64,000 nucleotides of DNA from Acinetobacter rathckeae (GCF_015627125.1 NZ_VTDO01000007.1:42466-106465); one strand, 5' to 3'; shown: positions 9,536-21,320, counted from the stretch's first letter. Program-made: numbers and translations. Notes: generated from the letters alone by a model not told the origin.

Positions 9536-10067
9536 AATCAAAACAATACAGTGAAACATGTAAATAGCCTCATAATCACTACAACTTTAGTCGCATCTTT
9601 TGGCAAATTTAAAGGCAGATGATCTGCTAAAAAAGCATATATATTACATGTTCATAAATTGAACATGGAAAACCATTTTTGCACCAAAATAGACCCAACT
9701 TAAAACAATTGAGCTGTTTATATGGTTTTTTAAGTGTTTGATATTTATTTTTTTATTTTGAATATAATAAATCTTATTGTTTGGCATATATTTTGCTTAT
9801 ATTGGTGCATGAAGCCTCAATTTGGTGATGTATGGTCCAAATTGAAACCAAAAAAATAAGCATCGTTTTTTGCGGTTAACATGATTCACTACATACATTC
9901 TTGCAATTTTATGTATGGAGTGGCGCTCAAAACAAGATATGCTATTTAAACGAGCTTTAAAATTTAGCCCACGTTTGTTCTCACAAGCCACAAGCTGCCG
10001 ATAAAAGTCGCAAAAAAATTTCTTAAGTGTATTGCTCTTTAGAGCGAATTGACAAAAAGGGTCCGCT
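9536..10067 (+). promoter_or_regulatory. Long regulatory region upstream of gltB
   Basis: This 532-bp gene-free, AT-rich stretch holds several signals. There are two dyads: GCAGAT-G-ATCTGC at 9615-9627, and an 8-bp inverted repeat CATGTTCA/TGAACATG at 9647-9667. There are NtrC-like half sites, GCACCAAAAT at 9681-9690 and ATTGGTGCAT at 9801-9810, and a sigma-54 promoter match at 9782-9797. If that promoter is used, the gltB leader is about 260 nt. I see no supported ORF in it. Confidence 0.5.
9782..9797 (+). promoter_or_regulatory. Candidate sigma-54 promoter for gltBD
   Basis: The 16-mer TGGCATATATTTTGCT fits the sigma-54 consensus (TGGCAYR-N4-TTGCW) with GG at 9783-9784 and GC at 9795-9796, exactly 12 nt apart. 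NtrC-like half sites lie nearby. Nitrogen control of glutamate synthase through NtrC is an inference, and a sigma-70 promoter in the same AT-rich stretch is possible. Confidence 0.55.
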
Positions 10068-13000
10068 ATGCATATGCCATCGCTAAACACTGTAGCCCCC
10101 GCTCAAGGTTTATATCAACCTGATGAGTTCAAGGATAATTGTGGTTTTGGTTTAATTGCCCATATGAAAGGCAATGAAAGTCATGACTTAGTAAAAACAG
10201 CAATACATAGTTTAAGCTGTATGACACACCGTGGTGGTATTGCCGCAGATGGTAAAACTGGTGACGGCTGTGGTTTACTTTTGGCGATGCCAAAAGACTT
10301 CTTCCGTAGTGAAGCCAAAAAAGTGAGTGATATTACACTCAGCGAAATTTTTGCTGTGGGTTCAGTGTTTTTAAGTCTAGATGAAGCAACTGCAGCACAT
10401 GCACGCCACATCCTTGCTAAAGAAATTGAATCAGACGGCTTACGTGTGATTGGCTGGCGTGAAGTGCCTGTTAATCTAGATGTGCTGGGTGAAATTGCCC
10501 TACAATCATTACCGCGTTTTGAGCAAGTTTTTGTGAACTGCCCAATGGGTGTGACTGAACCTGAATTTAACCGTAAACTCTTTTTAGCTCGCCGAAGAGC
10601 AGAGCAACTGTTACGTCAAGATACAGAATTTTACGTCACCACATTATGCTCTACGGTCATTAGCTATAAAGGCTTAATGATGCCTGCAGCGATTGCTGAC
10701 TTTTATACAGATTTAGCAAACGAAGACTTAAAGTCACATATTGCAGTATTTCACCAACGTTTTTCGACCAATACATTGCCACGTTGGCCATTGGCACAGC
10801 CATTTCGTTATTTAGCACATAATGGTGAGATTAATACCATTACGGCAAACCGTAATTGGGCGAGTGCACGTACTCCAAAATTTGAAAACCCATTGCTACC
10901 GGGGTTGTCTGAGCTAGACCCCATTGTCAACCGTACAGGTTCTGACTCATCAAGCCTAGACAATATGCTTGAGATTCTGATTGGCGGTGGTATGGACTTG
11001 TTCCGTGCTTTACGCATGCTGGTACCACCTGCATGGCAAAATGTTGAAAACCTAGATGCAGACTTACGTGCGTTTTATGAGTTTAACTCAAAACACATGG
11101 AAGCATGGGATGGCCCAGCAGGTTTAGTGATTCAAGATGGTCGTCATGCCATTTGTATGCTCGACCGTAATGGTTTACGCCCTGCACGTTGGGTCATTAC
11201 CAAAAATGATTATATTACCCTTGCCTCAGAAATTGGTGTGTGGGATTACAAGCCTGAAGATGTTGTGTCTAAAGGTCGTGTAGGTCCTGGTCAGATTTTA
11301 GTGGTCGACACGTTTACAGGAAAACTTCTTGAAACAGAAGATGTGAGTAACCATCTGAAACGTATGCGTCCATATCGCCAATGGTTGCGTGAAAATGCCT
11401 TACGTTTACAAGTCAGTCCACAGCTTGAAGAACATTTGATTGATAAAGGTTTAAGTGGTGAGCAGCTGAAAGTTGCACAAAAAATGTTTATGGTCACTTT
11501 TGAAGAACGTGATCAAGTGTTACGTCCAATTGCTGAAAATGGCCAAGAAGCTGTTGGCTCAATGGGCGATGACACGCCAATGGCAGTGCTGTCAAAACAA
11601 GTACGTCATGTAACTGACTATTTCAGACAGCAATTTGCACAGGTGACCAATCCACCAATTGACCCGTTGCGTGAGTCGATTGTGATGTCACTTGAAACCT
11701 GTTTAGGCCGTGAGCAAAACGTATTTGAGCAAGGGCCAGAACATGCAGACCGCTTGATTATTTCAAGCCCTGTATTGTCTAATTCAAAAATGCACCAACT
11801 CAGAACCATTGGTCGTACAGGCTATGAAGCGGCTGAAATAGACTTAAACTATGAAGCTTCTGAAGGGTTGCAAGTTGCGATTCAACGCATTTGTGAAGAG
11901 TCGGCACAGGCCATTCGTGATGGTAAAACTTTACTGATTATTTCAGATAAAAAAATCCGAGCAGGCTATTTACCTGCAAATGCTGCAATGGTAACAGGTG
12001 CAATTCATCACTACCTCATTAAAGTCGGCTTGCGTGCAGATGCTAACATTATTGTAGAAACTGGACTTGCACGTGACCCACATCAATTTGCAGTGATTTT
12101 AGGCTTTGGTGCGACAGCAGTTTATCCTTACCTTGCTTATGACGTGATTAATGATCTTGTGGCGAAAGGTGAGCTGTTGGGTGATCCACTACAAGCACAA
12201 AGCAACTTCCGTAAAGGTATAGATAAAGGCTTGCTCAAAGTTTTATCTAAAATGGGAATTTCAACCGTTGCCTCTTATCGTGGTGGGCAGTTGTTTGAAG
12301 CCGTTGGTTTGTCGAGTGAAGTGGTTGATATGTGCTTTACTGGTGTACCAAGCCGTATACAAGGTGCGACTTTTACAGATTTAGAAAATGACCAAAAAAT
12401 CTTGGCAGAATTGGCATGGAAAACCCGTAAGCCAATTGACCAAGGGGGTATGCTGAAATTTGTATTTGGTAAGGAATATCACGCCTTTAATCCAGATGTG
12501 ATTAATGCATTACATCGTGCTGTACGTTCTGGAGATTACCAAGACTTCAAAGCGTATGCAGAATTGGTGAATAATCGTCCTGTTGCGACCATTCGCGATT
12601 TGCTAAAAGTAAAAACAGATCATCCAATTTCAATTGATGAAGTGGAAGATATTAGTCAAATCTTACCTCGTTTTGACTCTGCAGGCATGTCGATAGGTGC
12701 ATTGTCACCAGAAGCACATGAGGCGATTGCGACAGCCATGAACACCATGGGTGGACGTTCAAACTCTGGTGAGGGTGGTGAAGATCCTGCACGTTATGGC
12801 ACGATTCGAAACTCAAAAATTAAACAAATTGCATCAGGCCGTTTTGGTGTCACACCAGAATACCTTATGTCGGCTGAAGTACTACAAATTAAAGTCGCAC
12901 AAGGGGCAAAACCAGGTGAGGGTGGTCAGTTACCTGGTGGTAAAGTAAACCCATTAATCGCTCGTTTACGTTATGCAGTGCCGGGTGTAACCCTGATTTC

Positions 13001-14549
13001 ACCACCACCGCATCACGATATTTATTCAATTGAAGATTTATCACAGCTTATCTTTGACTTAAAGCAAGTTAATCCGAAAGCGATGGTGTCGGTAAAGCTG
13101 GTGTCTGAGCCGGGTGTGGGTACGATTGCTGCAGGCGTGGCAAAAGCCTATGCTGACTTTATTACCGTGTCAGGTTATGACGGTGGTACAGCTGCATCGC
13201 CGTTGTCTTCTATTCATCATGCTGGTTCACCGTGGGAACTTGGTCTTGCAGAAGCACATCAAGCATTACGTATTAATGACCTGCGTGGCAAAGTACGTGT
13301 ACAAACCGATGGTGGTTTAAAAACGGGTCTAGATGTGGTGAAAGCCGCCATTTTAGGTGCAGAAAGCTTTGGTTTTGGTTCTACACCAATGATCGCTTTA
13401 GGCTGTAAATACCTACGTATTTGTCACTTAAACAACTGTGCAACAGGTGTTGCAACGCAACAAGACCACTTACGTAAAGATCACTATATTGGTGAGCCGG
13501 AAATGCTGATTAACTTCTTCAAATTTATTGCAGAAGAGACGCGTGAGTGGTTGGCCACACTTGGGGTGAGCCAACTGAAAGATCTGATTGGTCGCGTAGA
13601 TTTACTAGAAATGCTACCGGGTGAAACACAGAAGCATCGTCATATTGACCTGAGCCCACTGTTACAGTCACACCCTGCAGCCGAAGGTAAGGCGCAGTAC
13701 TGCGTACAACAGGGTAATCCACCATTTGACCAAGGTTTGTTGGCTGAAAGAATGGTTGAAGAAATGAAGCCAACCATTGAAGCAGCAACAGGCGGTGAGT
13801 TCTTCTTTAATGTAGGTAACTGTGACCGCTCTATTGGTGCTCGAATTTCTGGTGAAATCGCGAGCCGTCATGGTAACTTGGGTATGGAAAGTAACCCAGT
13901 GGTTGTGAACTTAAATGGTACAGCAGGGCAGTCACTCGGTGTGTGGAATGCAGGTGGTTTACACATTCGCTTAGAGGGTGATGCAAACGATTACGTCGGT
14001 AAGGGTATGGCAGGTGGTAAACTGGCGATCTTCCCACCAAAAGGTTCACCATTCCAAACGCAAACCACAGCCATTATTGGTAACACGTGTTTATATGGTG
14101 CAACGGGTGGTAAAGTCTACGCGGCAGGTACAGCAGGCGAGCGTTTTGCCGTGCGTAACTCAGGTGCATTTGCGGTCATTGAAGGGGCAGGTGATCACTG
14201 TTGTGAATATATGACTGGTGGTGTGGTGACCATTTTGGGCAAAGTGGGCTATAACTTCGGTGCAGGTATGACAGGTGGTTTTGCTTACGTTCTAGACTTG
14301 GAAAATGAATTTGTTGATCGTTATAACCATGAGTTAATTGATTTGACGCGTATTTCAACGGAATCTATGGAAGAACACCAAACTAACTTGCTACGCATTT
14401 TAGATGAACACATCAAAGAAACAGGAAGTGCGTGGGCATATAAGATTCGCCATGAGTTTGACTTCTATAGCCGAAAATTTTGGTTGGTTAAACCTAAAGC
14501 AGCAAACTTACTCACGTTGTTAAAAGCAACACAGGCCGACCCACAGTAA
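10068..14549 (+). CDS. gltB: Glutamate synthase (NADPH) large subunit
   Basis: GltB makes glutamate from glutamine and 2-oxoglutarate. The 1493-aa protein has an N-terminal class II amidotransferase domain whose nucleophile is Cys25 in DNCGFG (exposed after propeptide removal). This is followed by the central domain, the FMN-binding synthase domain ([30 protein letters not shown]), the 3Fe-4S cysteines in [12 protein letters not shown], and a C-terminal glutamate synthase beta-helix rich in GG motifs. Start ATG 10068 is 6 nt from AGGG; ATG 10074 is an alternative. It forms an operon with gltD after 73 nt containing a strong hairpin. Confidence 0.97.
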   Translation: MHMPSLNTVAPAQGLYQPDEFKDNCGFGLIAHMKGNESHDLVKTAIHSLSCMTHRGGIAADGKTGDGCGLLLAMPKDFFRSEAKKVSDITLSEIFAVGSVFLSLDEATAAHARHILAKEIESDGLRVIGWREVPVNLDVLGEIALQSLPRFEQVFVNCPMGVTEPEFNRKLFLARRRAEQLLRQDTEFYVTTLCSTVISYKGLMMPAAIADFYTDLANEDLKSHIAVFHQRFSTNTLPRWPLAQPFRYLAHNGEINTITANRNWASARTPKFENPLLPGLSELDPIVNRTGSDSSSLDNMLEILIGGGMDLFRALRMLVPPAWQNVENLDADLRAFYEFNSKHMEAWDGPAGLVIQDGRHAICMLDRNGLRPARWVITKNDYITLASEIGVWDYKPEDVVSKGRVGPGQILVVDTFTGKLLETEDVSNHLKRMRPYRQWLRENALRLQVSPQLEEHLIDKGLSGEQLKVAQKMFMVTFEERDQVLRPIAENGQEAVGSMGDDTPMAVLSKQVRHVTDYFRQQFAQVTNPPIDPLRESIVMSLETCLGREQNVFEQGPEHADRLIISSPVLSNSKMHQLRTIGRTGYEAAEIDLNYEASEGLQVAIQRICEESAQAIRDGKTLLIISDKKIRAGYLPANAAMVTGAIHHYLIKVGLRADANIIVETGLARDPHQFAVILGFGATAVYPYLAYDVINDLVAKGELLGDPLQAQSNFRKGIDKGLLKVLSKMGISTVASYRGGQLFEAVGLSSEVVDMCFTGVPSRIQGATFTDLENDQKILAELAWKTRKPIDQGGMLKFVFGKEYHAFNPDVINALHRAVRSGDYQDFKAYAELVNNRPVATIRDLLKVKTDHPISIDEVEDISQILPRFDSAGMSIGALSPEAHEAIATAMNTMGGRSNSGEGGEDPARYGTIRNSKIKQIASGRFGVTPEYLMSAEVLQIKVAQGAKPGEGGQLPGGKVNPLIARLRYAVPGVTLISPPPHHDIYSIEDLSQLIFDLKQVNPKAMVSVKLVSEPGVGTIAAGVAKAYADFITVSGYDGGTAASPLSSIHHAGSPWELGLAEAHQALRINDLRGKVRVQTDGGLKTGLDVVKAAILGAESFGFGSTPMIALGCKYLRICHLNNCATGVATQQDHLRKDHYIGEPEMLINFFKFIAEETREWLATLGVSQLKDLIGRVDLLEMLPGETQKHRHIDLSPLLQSHPAAEGKAQYCVQQGNPPFDQGLLAERMVEEMKPTIEAATGGEFFFNVGNCDRSIGARISGEIASRHGNLGMESNPVVVNLNGTAGQSLGVWNAGGLHIRLEGDANDYVGKGMAGGKLAIFPPKGSPFQTQTTAIIGNTCLYGATGGKVYAAGTAGERFAVRNSGAFAVIEGAGDHCCEYMTGGVVTILGKVGYNFGAGMTGGFAYVLDLENEFVDRYNHELIDLTRISTESMEEHQTNLLRILDEHIKETGSAWAYKIRHEFDFYSRKFWLVKPKAANLLTLLKATQADPQ

Positions 14550-14575
14550 CTCGAATCTTGATATGAACAGGCAGG

Positions 14576-14603
14576 TGCAAAATGGTTAGCCAATCATTTT
14601 GCA
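14576..14603 (+). other. Intercistronic hairpin between gltB and gltD
   Basis: Arms TGCAAAATGGTT and AATCATTTTGCA form a 12-bp stem with one G-T wobble and the tetraloop AGCC. No run of T follows, so this is unlikely to be a simple terminator. It ends 19 nt before the gltD ATG and may stabilise or process the mRNA and set the ratio of subunits. Confidence 0.7.
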
Positions 14604-14607
14604 CTGA

Positions 14608-16044
<1,437 letters not shown>

Positions 16045-16135
16045 TCTATTATTTAGACACTTTCTACAATAAAGGACTTTTATGGTTTATTGTTGTGATG
16101 AGTGTCATCCTGATTAAATTGTTTTGTAAAGAATG

Positions 16136-16164
16136 AAGCCTCCAAATTATTTTGGGGGCTTTAT
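16136..16164 (+). terminator. Rho-independent terminator after gltD
   Basis: AAGCCTCCAAA and TTTGGGGGCTT form an 11-bp stem with one wobble and the loop TTAT, followed by TATT. It separates gltBD from the LemA operon. Confidence 0.8.
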
Positions 16165-16236
16165 TAAATAAAAGAAACACCATACTTAGAAAAAATGCTT
16201 ATTATAGAGATCAGTGACTATAAAAATGAGGAAAGT

Positions 16237-16830
16237 ATGAACACTTTAAAAAAACTTGCACTTGTTGGCGTATTGGGTGCAACACTGGTAACGTCAGGCT
16301 GTGGTTACAATGTATTACAAGCAAAAGATGAAGCAGTGAATGCATCTTGGTCAGATGTAGAAAACCAATACCAGCGCCGTGCCGATCTTGTACCAAACTT
16401 GGTGAATGTTGTAAAAGGCTATGCAAAACATGAAAAAAGTACACTCACCGAAGTGACACAAGCTCGCTCAAATGTGGCAGGTATTAAAGTCGATAAAGAA
16501 GTACTTGAAAACCCAGAGTTATTTCAGAAGTACCAAAAGGCACAAGATCAACTTACAAGCTCTTTGTCACGTCTGATCGCTGTATCTGAAAACTATCCTG
16601 ATTTAAAAGCGAATCAGCAATTTTTAGATTTACAAGCACAGCTTGAAGGTACTGAAAACCGAGTTGCTGTTGCAAGAAATCGTTATATTACAACTGTGCA
16701 GGACTATAACACCTATGTTCGCCAATTCCCTCAGGCACTCACTGCAAAGGTTATTGGTATGAAAGTGCGCCCTAATTTTAGTGCACAAGCAGGTGCTGAA
16801 AAAGCACCAACGGTATCATTTGATAATTAG
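16237..16830 (+). CDS. LemA family lipoprotein
   Basis: The protein is a LemA-type lipoprotein: a signal ending in the lipobox VTSGC, then a helical domain. The conserved segments NASWSDVENQYQRRADLVPN, ARSNV, SRLIAVSENYPDLKAN and RNRYITTVQDYN are hallmarks of the family. I chose ATG 16237, preceded by GAGG at 16228-16231; an upstream in-frame start at 16195 would bury the signal peptide. It is the first gene of a three-gene set with two TPM-domain proteins, a frequent pairing in bacteria. Its biochemical role is not established. Confidence 0.92.
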   Translation: MNTLKKLALVGVLGATLVTSGCGYNVLQAKDEAVNASWSDVENQYQRRADLVPNLVNVVKGYAKHEKSTLTEVTQARSNVAGIKVDKEVLENPELFQKYQKAQDQLTSSLSRLIAVSENYPDLKANQQFLDLQAQLEGTENRVAVARNRYITTVQDYNTYVRQFPQALTAKVIGMKVRPNFSAQAGAEKAPTVSFDN

Positions 16831-16848
16831 TTTAGATAGGTCTGGCCA

Positions 16849-17925
16849 ATGCATATTTGGTGTTCAAATAAGCTAGGATTGTTTTTTAAGGTGCTTATCA
16901 GTGTGCTACTTTTAAGCAGTTCAGTCTTGGCTTGGAGTGATGATCAAAACAAGCAACTACTTACAACCACTGCTTTGAGTGATCAGTCTCCTGATGATGC
17001 AATTGTGGGTCAGGTGGTGCAGGAGCAACAAGCTAAAAAAAACAACAATAAACCGTCACAGCAGAGTACGAATACACCACAGTCTGTGGCAAATGACCTA
17101 CAAGATGGGCAAAGTACACGTACTTTGCCTACGCTTAATCAACCTGTTATCGATCAAACACACCTTTTAAATACAACACAGTTAAAACAGTTATCTGACC
17201 AAATTACCCAAATCCATCGAACTGCAAAAGCACAGATAGGCGTTGTGATTGTACCAAGTACAGGGCAAGAAGATATTTTTGATTTTGCAATACGACTTGC
17301 AAACCAGTGGAAGCTAGGCACACAAAAACAAGACAATGGTATTGTGATTGCTGTTGCAGTCAATGATCGTCGGATTCAAATTCTAACAGGTTATGGTTTG
17401 GAAGGGGTATTACCAGATGTTGTGGTAAGTCGGATTATACGCAACCAAATTACCCCTGCATTTAAAGAAGGCAATATTGCACTGGGTTTAATGTCGGGTA
17501 TCAATGAAATTCAAAGAATCATTAATTTAGACCCAGCGATTGCTCAGCAAGCGGCACAACAGTTAAAACAACAGCATGAAATTGCGATTCGTGAGCAAGA
17601 ATCTAGAGATCAGATGCTACTTTATACCGCCATTATTTTAATTGTAGGTATATTTGCATCTTCATTCTTTGGTCATCGTTTAACAGCATCTGTGGCTGGT
17701 GTGACTGCGGTCAGTACAGGTTTACTCAGTGGGGCTGGACTACTGGTCAGCCTTTTGCTCGGTGCTGGTGTTTTTTTCCTTTTAATCACTTCTTTAGCAC
17801 AGTTACTACTACAAGTATTTACATCAGGTGGTGGTAGTGGTGGCGACAGTAGTGGCGGTAATGGTAGTAGTGGTTATAGCGGTGGTGGCGACTTTGGTGG
17901 TGGAGGTGCTTCGGGCTCATGGTAA
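16849..17925 (+). CDS. TPM-domain membrane protein (YgcG-like)
   Basis: The protein begins with a signal peptide (about residues 1-29), then a Gln/Asn-rich linker and a TPM domain (about residues 90-235; PVIDQTHLLN, VVIVPSTGQEDIFDFAIRLA, DNGIVIAVAVNDRRIQILTG). One or two membrane helices follow (about 260-325), and a Gly/Ser-rich tail ends GGGGASGSW. This is the layout of YgcG-type proteins, found next to LemA. Role unknown; the TPM fold has been reported as a phosphatase in plant chloroplasts and in membrane-protein assembly. It starts 18 nt after lemA and overlaps the next gene by 7 nt. Confidence 0.88.
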   Translation: MHIWCSNKLGLFFKVLISVLLLSSSVLAWSDDQNKQLLTTTALSDQSPDDAIVGQVVQEQQAKKNNNKPSQQSTNTPQSVANDLQDGQSTRTLPTLNQPVIDQTHLLNTTQLKQLSDQITQIHRTAKAQIGVVIVPSTGQEDIFDFAIRLANQWKLGTQKQDNGIVIAVAVNDRRIQILTGYGLEGVLPDVVVSRIIRNQITPAFKEGNIALGLMSGINEIQRIINLDPAIAQQAAQQLKQQHEIAIREQESRDQMLLYTAIILIVGIFASSFFGHRLTASVAGVTAVSTGLLSGAGLLVSLLLGAGVFFLLITSLAQLLLQVFTSGGGSGGDSSGGNGSSGYSGGGDFGGGGASGSW

Positions 17926-18479
17926 ATAAAACACAAGCAACCTATATTTTAAGTAGTACTGGTGTAGATAAAAAAACAACAGTTAGCTTTAAGCGTTGGT
18001 TGAAACATTTTTTTTATTTGTCTAACAGTAAATATTACTTTTCTAAGCAGGACAGAATAGATATTGCTCAAGCCATTCAGTCTGCTGAACAGGGGCATGT
18101 TGGTGAAATACAAGTGGTCATAGAGAGTTATATACCTTCAAATGCTGCATATTTTCAAAATACTACGATGAGAGCGCGTCAGCTATTTGCAGAACTGGGT
18201 GTTTGGGATACTGAATATAATAGTGGTGTACTTTTGTATGTTAATTTATGCGAACGACAGGTCGATATTGTATTTGATCGTGGTATTAAGAAAACAACAG
18301 ACCCAAGGACTTGGCAAAATATTTGCCAAAGTGTGATACAACAAATGAAAAATAAGGCCTATAAAGTAGCGATCACCTATGGTGTAGAACAAATTGGGAA
18401 AACACTCAATCACCACTATTCAAGTATAGAGCCATTAGACGCTAATAATGAATTATCTGATGATCCGATGATTTTATAG
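17919..18479 (+). CDS. Second TPM-domain protein, no signal peptide
   Basis: This 186-aa protein has a TPM-like domain (about residues 45-165) containing GEIQVVIESYIP, RARQLFAELGVWDTEYNSGVLLYVN and RQVDIVFDRGI. Unlike its upstream neighbour it lacks a clear signal peptide or membrane helix, so it probably lies on the cytoplasmic face. Its ATG lies inside the end of the previous gene (7-nt overlap), which implies coupled translation. Homologues commonly complete LemA-TPM-TPM operons; the function is not known. Confidence 0.8.
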   Translation: MVNKTQATYILSSTGVDKKTTVSFKRWLKHFFYLSNSKYYFSKQDRIDIAQAIQSAEQGHVGEIQVVIESYIPSNAAYFQNTTMRARQLFAELGVWDTEYNSGVLLYVNLCERQVDIVFDRGIKKTTDPRTWQNICQSVIQQMKNKAYKVAITYGVEQIGKTLNHHYSSIEPLDANNELSDDPMIL

Positions 18480-18600
18480 ACCGATTGTTATAGATTTAAG
18501 TGGCCAGTTACAAAAATATTTAATGTTTTAAACACCTCGTAAGTATGATTAAGTACTTGTAATATGTGTAGATGTCTAAATTTTTAATATCTATTTTTAT

Positions 18601-18616
18601 TGGCATGCTTGTTGCT
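18601..18616 (+). promoter_or_regulatory. Sigma-54 promoter of pilA
   Basis: TGGCATGCTTGTTGCT matches the sigma-54 consensus with GG and GC exactly 12 nt apart, 140 nt upstream of the pilA ATG. Pilin genes in Acinetobacter and Pseudomonas are known RpoN targets activated by PilR, so the match fits established regulation. The surrounding 276-bp gap is strongly AT-rich and has no ORF. Confidence 0.82.
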
Positions 18617-18755
18617 GTAATTTAGTTATCACATGGCTGTGCTAGATTTATTCACATATAATCATGCTATGTATATTGGTATATAATATGTTATGTTTAG
18701 CATGTTTAATTTAACTGAATTATATTCCTTTCAAACTCAATATCGGGGTAAATGA

Positions 18756-19205
18756 ATGAACGCTCAAAAAGGTTTTACATTAATTGAATTGATGATCGTT
18801 GTTGCGATTATTGGTATTTTGGCTGCGATTGCGATTCCTGCGTATCAAGGCTATATTGCTAAATCACAAATTGCCGCAAGCTTAGCGGAAATTAGCCCAG
18901 GTAAAACCAATGCCGAAGCATTACTTGCAACTGGTGTATCTACAACGCTTACTAGTGCATCTGCTGTTGGCTTACAGACATCTACTAATAACTGTTCAGC
19001 AATTGCCGTAAGTATTTCAAGCACAACATCCGTGATTACTTGTACAATGCAAGGTACGACTTCAATTACAGGTAAGAAAATTCAATGGGCACGTTCTGCA
19101 GATAACACGACTACAGGTGCTGTTGGAACTTGGACGTGTAACTCAGATGCACCAGCAGATTATATACCAAAATCTTGTACTGGTCGTACAATTGCTACTT
19201 CTTAA
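18756..19205 (+). CDS. pilA: Type IV major pilin PilA
   Basis: PilA is the structural subunit of the type IV pilus, used in twitching and DNA uptake. The prepilin leader is six residues (MNAQKG), cut before [20 protein letters not shown]. Glu5 of the mature protein is present. The C-terminal part has four cysteines, able to form two disulfides, and the protein ends in Ser (GRTIATS). Together with the ligase gene directly downstream, this points to glycosylation of the C-terminal serine, as known for TfpO-dependent pilins. The ribosome-binding site is GGGGTAA. Pilin sequence varies between strains, so the C-terminal half is not diagnostic. Confidence 0.96.
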   Translation: MNAQKGFTLIELMIVVAIIGILAAIAIPAYQGYIAKSQIAASLAEISPGKTNAEALLATGVSTTLTSASAVGLQTSTNNCSAIAVSISSTTSVITCTMQGTTSITGKKIQWARSADNTTTGAVGTWTCNSDAPADYIPKSCTGRTIATS

Positions 19206-19222
19206 TTATTTGTGGTAAACAG

Positions 19223-19248
19223 TGCGGAGGTTTTAAACTTCCGCATTT
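19223..19248 (+). terminator. Hairpin between pilA and the pilin glycosylase
   Basis: TGCGGAGGTTT and AAACTTCCGCA form a stem with one wobble, followed by TTTATT. It probably ends most pilA transcripts and lets some read into the ligase gene, whose ATG is at 19252. The GGAGG inside the stem is also the only ribosome-binding-site-like sequence before that gene. Confidence 0.65.
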
Positions 19249-19251
19249 ATT

Positions 19252-20871
19252 ATGAAAATATTTCTAAGTCTTTTTAGCGTATTGCTTTGGTTGTCTTATG
19301 CCAATCCAGCCCATTACCTTCCGTGGTCTAGCTTCCTATCAGAGTTTTTAGCTTTTTTTAGTATTGTTTTTCTACTTCCATTGTTATTTTTAAGAAGAAA
19401 TATAGCTATCCCTCGTTTTATTTTTCCATTTTTATTATTATCAGCTGTACCATTTTTACAATATTATTTTACCCAAATTTTCTTTTTTACTATTGCTTGG
19501 TCGGCGTCACTGTATCTATTTACTTTCATGTTAGCTGTTATCGTTGGTTATAACTTAACAATAAAAGAACATACTAAAAATTCACTTTTGAATGCTGTAT
19601 ACACTGCATTTTTTGTTGCATCTTTATTTTCTTCTTGCCTCGCTATTTTTCAGTGGTTAGGGGTGTTTAAGGGGCAAGCATGGATAATGGGCTTCACTGG
19701 CAATCGTCCATATGCAAATATCGGGCAATTTAACCAATTATCTACATTGTTATCCTTAGGTTTACTATCAGGCTTGTATTTTTTTGAACGAGCTATTCTA
19801 AAAAGAAATATATTTATTATTTCTAGTTGCCTATTTCTATTTGCCATGGCACTTTCACAATCCCGTACAGGGTGGTTGATCATTACTTTTTGCTTTATTT
19901 TTGTTATGGTTTGGCAAAATAAAATGGATTTAAAGTCTAATTATAAAGATTTTATTTTTTTAACACTCTTTTATATTTTAGCAATTTTAGTGTTGCCAAG
20001 TTTAAATCATCTTTTAGCTCCTTATTTTGATATTGCACCTATTAGCTCGGCATCTGAAAGAATTTCATCAGGCTATTTAAGGTTAGATATTTGGAACCAA
20101 ATGATTCATGCTGTCATGAAACAGCCTCTTTGGGGTTATGGTTGGAATCAAACCAGTGTTGCACAAGCACAGGTTATTGATGTTTATAAAGGCTATGAAT
20201 GGGCATCCAGTGCACATAATTTATTTTTAGATATTATTGTTTGGTGTGGATTACCTTTGGGTTCAATAGTTGTTTTATATATTCTCTGGATATATAAAAA
20301 CTTATTTAACCATATTGTTAATCTTGAAACACTGATAATCTTTCTCATAGTCTCGGCATTAGGTATTCATTCAATGCTTGAATTTCCATTGTATTATATG
20401 TATTTCTTATTACCTTTGGGTTTGCTTATTGGCATCTCATTTAGGTATCAATCACGTTCTGAGCTTTTAATAAGTCGCTGGTTTATACCAATTATCGTGT
20501 CTTTTTCTTTTTTTGCTGGATATCATGTTTATCAGCAATATAATTTAGTTTGGGACAATACTCTGGCTGGAAAAACAGCGGAAATGAACGATCATAAAGG
20601 AAAAGTAGATTTACCTTACACTCTTTTTTTGTTTGACCAATATGACGCTAGAGCACAATGGATTGGTCTAAATGTACATCAAAAAATGACAGCATTTGAT
20701 TGGGTGAATGCAAAAAAAATGGCTGAATTGTATATTATGCCTTACGACTTAATAAAATATGCTCAGGTCCTTGCCGTGAATGGGCAAGAGCAAGAGGCAA
20801 AAAGACAACTTGCTATTTTAAATTATACGTATCGTCGAAATCTAACATATGAGCAATTATTCGATAAGTAG
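19252..20871 (+). CDS. tfpO: Pilin O-oligosaccharyltransferase, TfpO/PglL type (Wzy_C family)
   Basis: This polytopic inner-membrane protein (539 aa, about ten helices) belongs to the O-antigen ligase/PglL superfamily, which moves a lipid-linked oligosaccharide onto protein serine in the periplasm. The hallmark segment WASSAHNLFLDIIVWCGLPLG-like loop carries a conserved His (about residue 322). N-terminal features NPAHYLPWSSF and the Arg-containing QSRTGW also fit. Its place directly after pilA and the C-terminal Ser of that pilin support a pilin-specific TfpO rather than the general PglL. It could still be a general ligase. It is the last gene before the tRNAs. Confidence 0.82.
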   Translation: MKIFLSLFSVLLWLSYANPAHYLPWSSFLSEFLAFFSIVFLLPLLFLRRNIAIPRFIFPFLLLSAVPFLQYYFTQIFFFTIAWSASLYLFTFMLAVIVGYNLTIKEHTKNSLLNAVYTAFFVASLFSSCLAIFQWLGVFKGQAWIMGFTGNRPYANIGQFNQLSTLLSLGLLSGLYFFERAILKRNIFIISSCLFLFAMALSQSRTGWLIITFCFIFVMVWQNKMDLKSNYKDFIFLTLFYILAILVLPSLNHLLAPYFDIAPISSASERISSGYLRLDIWNQMIHAVMKQPLWGYGWNQTSVAQAQVIDVYKGYEWASSAHNLFLDIIVWCGLPLGSIVVLYILWIYKNLFNHIVNLETLIIFLIVSALGIHSMLEFPLYYMYFLLPLGLLIGISFRYQSRSELLISRWFIPIIVSFSFFAGYHVYQQYNLVWDNTLAGKTAEMNDHKGKVDLPYTLFLFDQYDARAQWIGLNVHQKMTAFDWVNAKKMAELYIMPYDLIKYAQVLAVNGQEQEAKRQLAILNYTYRRNLTYEQLFDK

Positions 20872-20950
20872 CATTAGCTATGGTTTTGTTTTGGTTTTGC
20901 CCAAAAAAGAACCACTTAACCCCAAAATAGAGCAAAGTTAAAAAAACAGC

Positions 20951-20979
20951 TTGCGTTGCATGGTTTAGCTCTATACAAT
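20951..20979 (+). promoter_or_regulatory. Promoter of the initiator tRNA genes
   Basis: A -35 box TTGCGT (20951-20956) and a -10 box TACAAT (20974-20979) are separated by 17 nt and followed by a GC-rich discriminator GCGCTCC, typical of stable RNA promoters. Confidence 0.6.
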
Positions 20980-21046
20980 GCGCTCCATCAAGTTATTTAG
21001 TGCTTGGTTTTAAGATTACATGTTTACCAGAACATTGTAATGTCGG

Positions 21047-21123
<77 letters not shown>

Positions 21124-21203
21124 ATTCAATGAAGCTTGCAAAATCATTGGGCTTATTCAAAGTTGTAAAGCAACTAAAAGTAAGTTAGAATATTGCACAC
21201 TAT

Positions 21204-21280
<77 letters not shown>

Positions 21281-21292
21281 AGATTCTTGCTA

Positions 21293-21320
21293 AAAGGCTC
21301 ACAAATAGGTGGGCCTTTTT
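21293..21320 (+). terminator. Terminator after the tRNA pair
   Basis: AAAGGCTCAC and GTGGGCCTTT (one wobble) with loop AAATAG are followed by a short T run. Confidence 0.75.

Noticed and set aside
9777..9805. A sigma-70 promoter (TTGTTT with TATATT) before gltB
   Set aside because: Spacing is only 15 bp and the -35 box is poor; the sigma-54 match is better, though this remains open.
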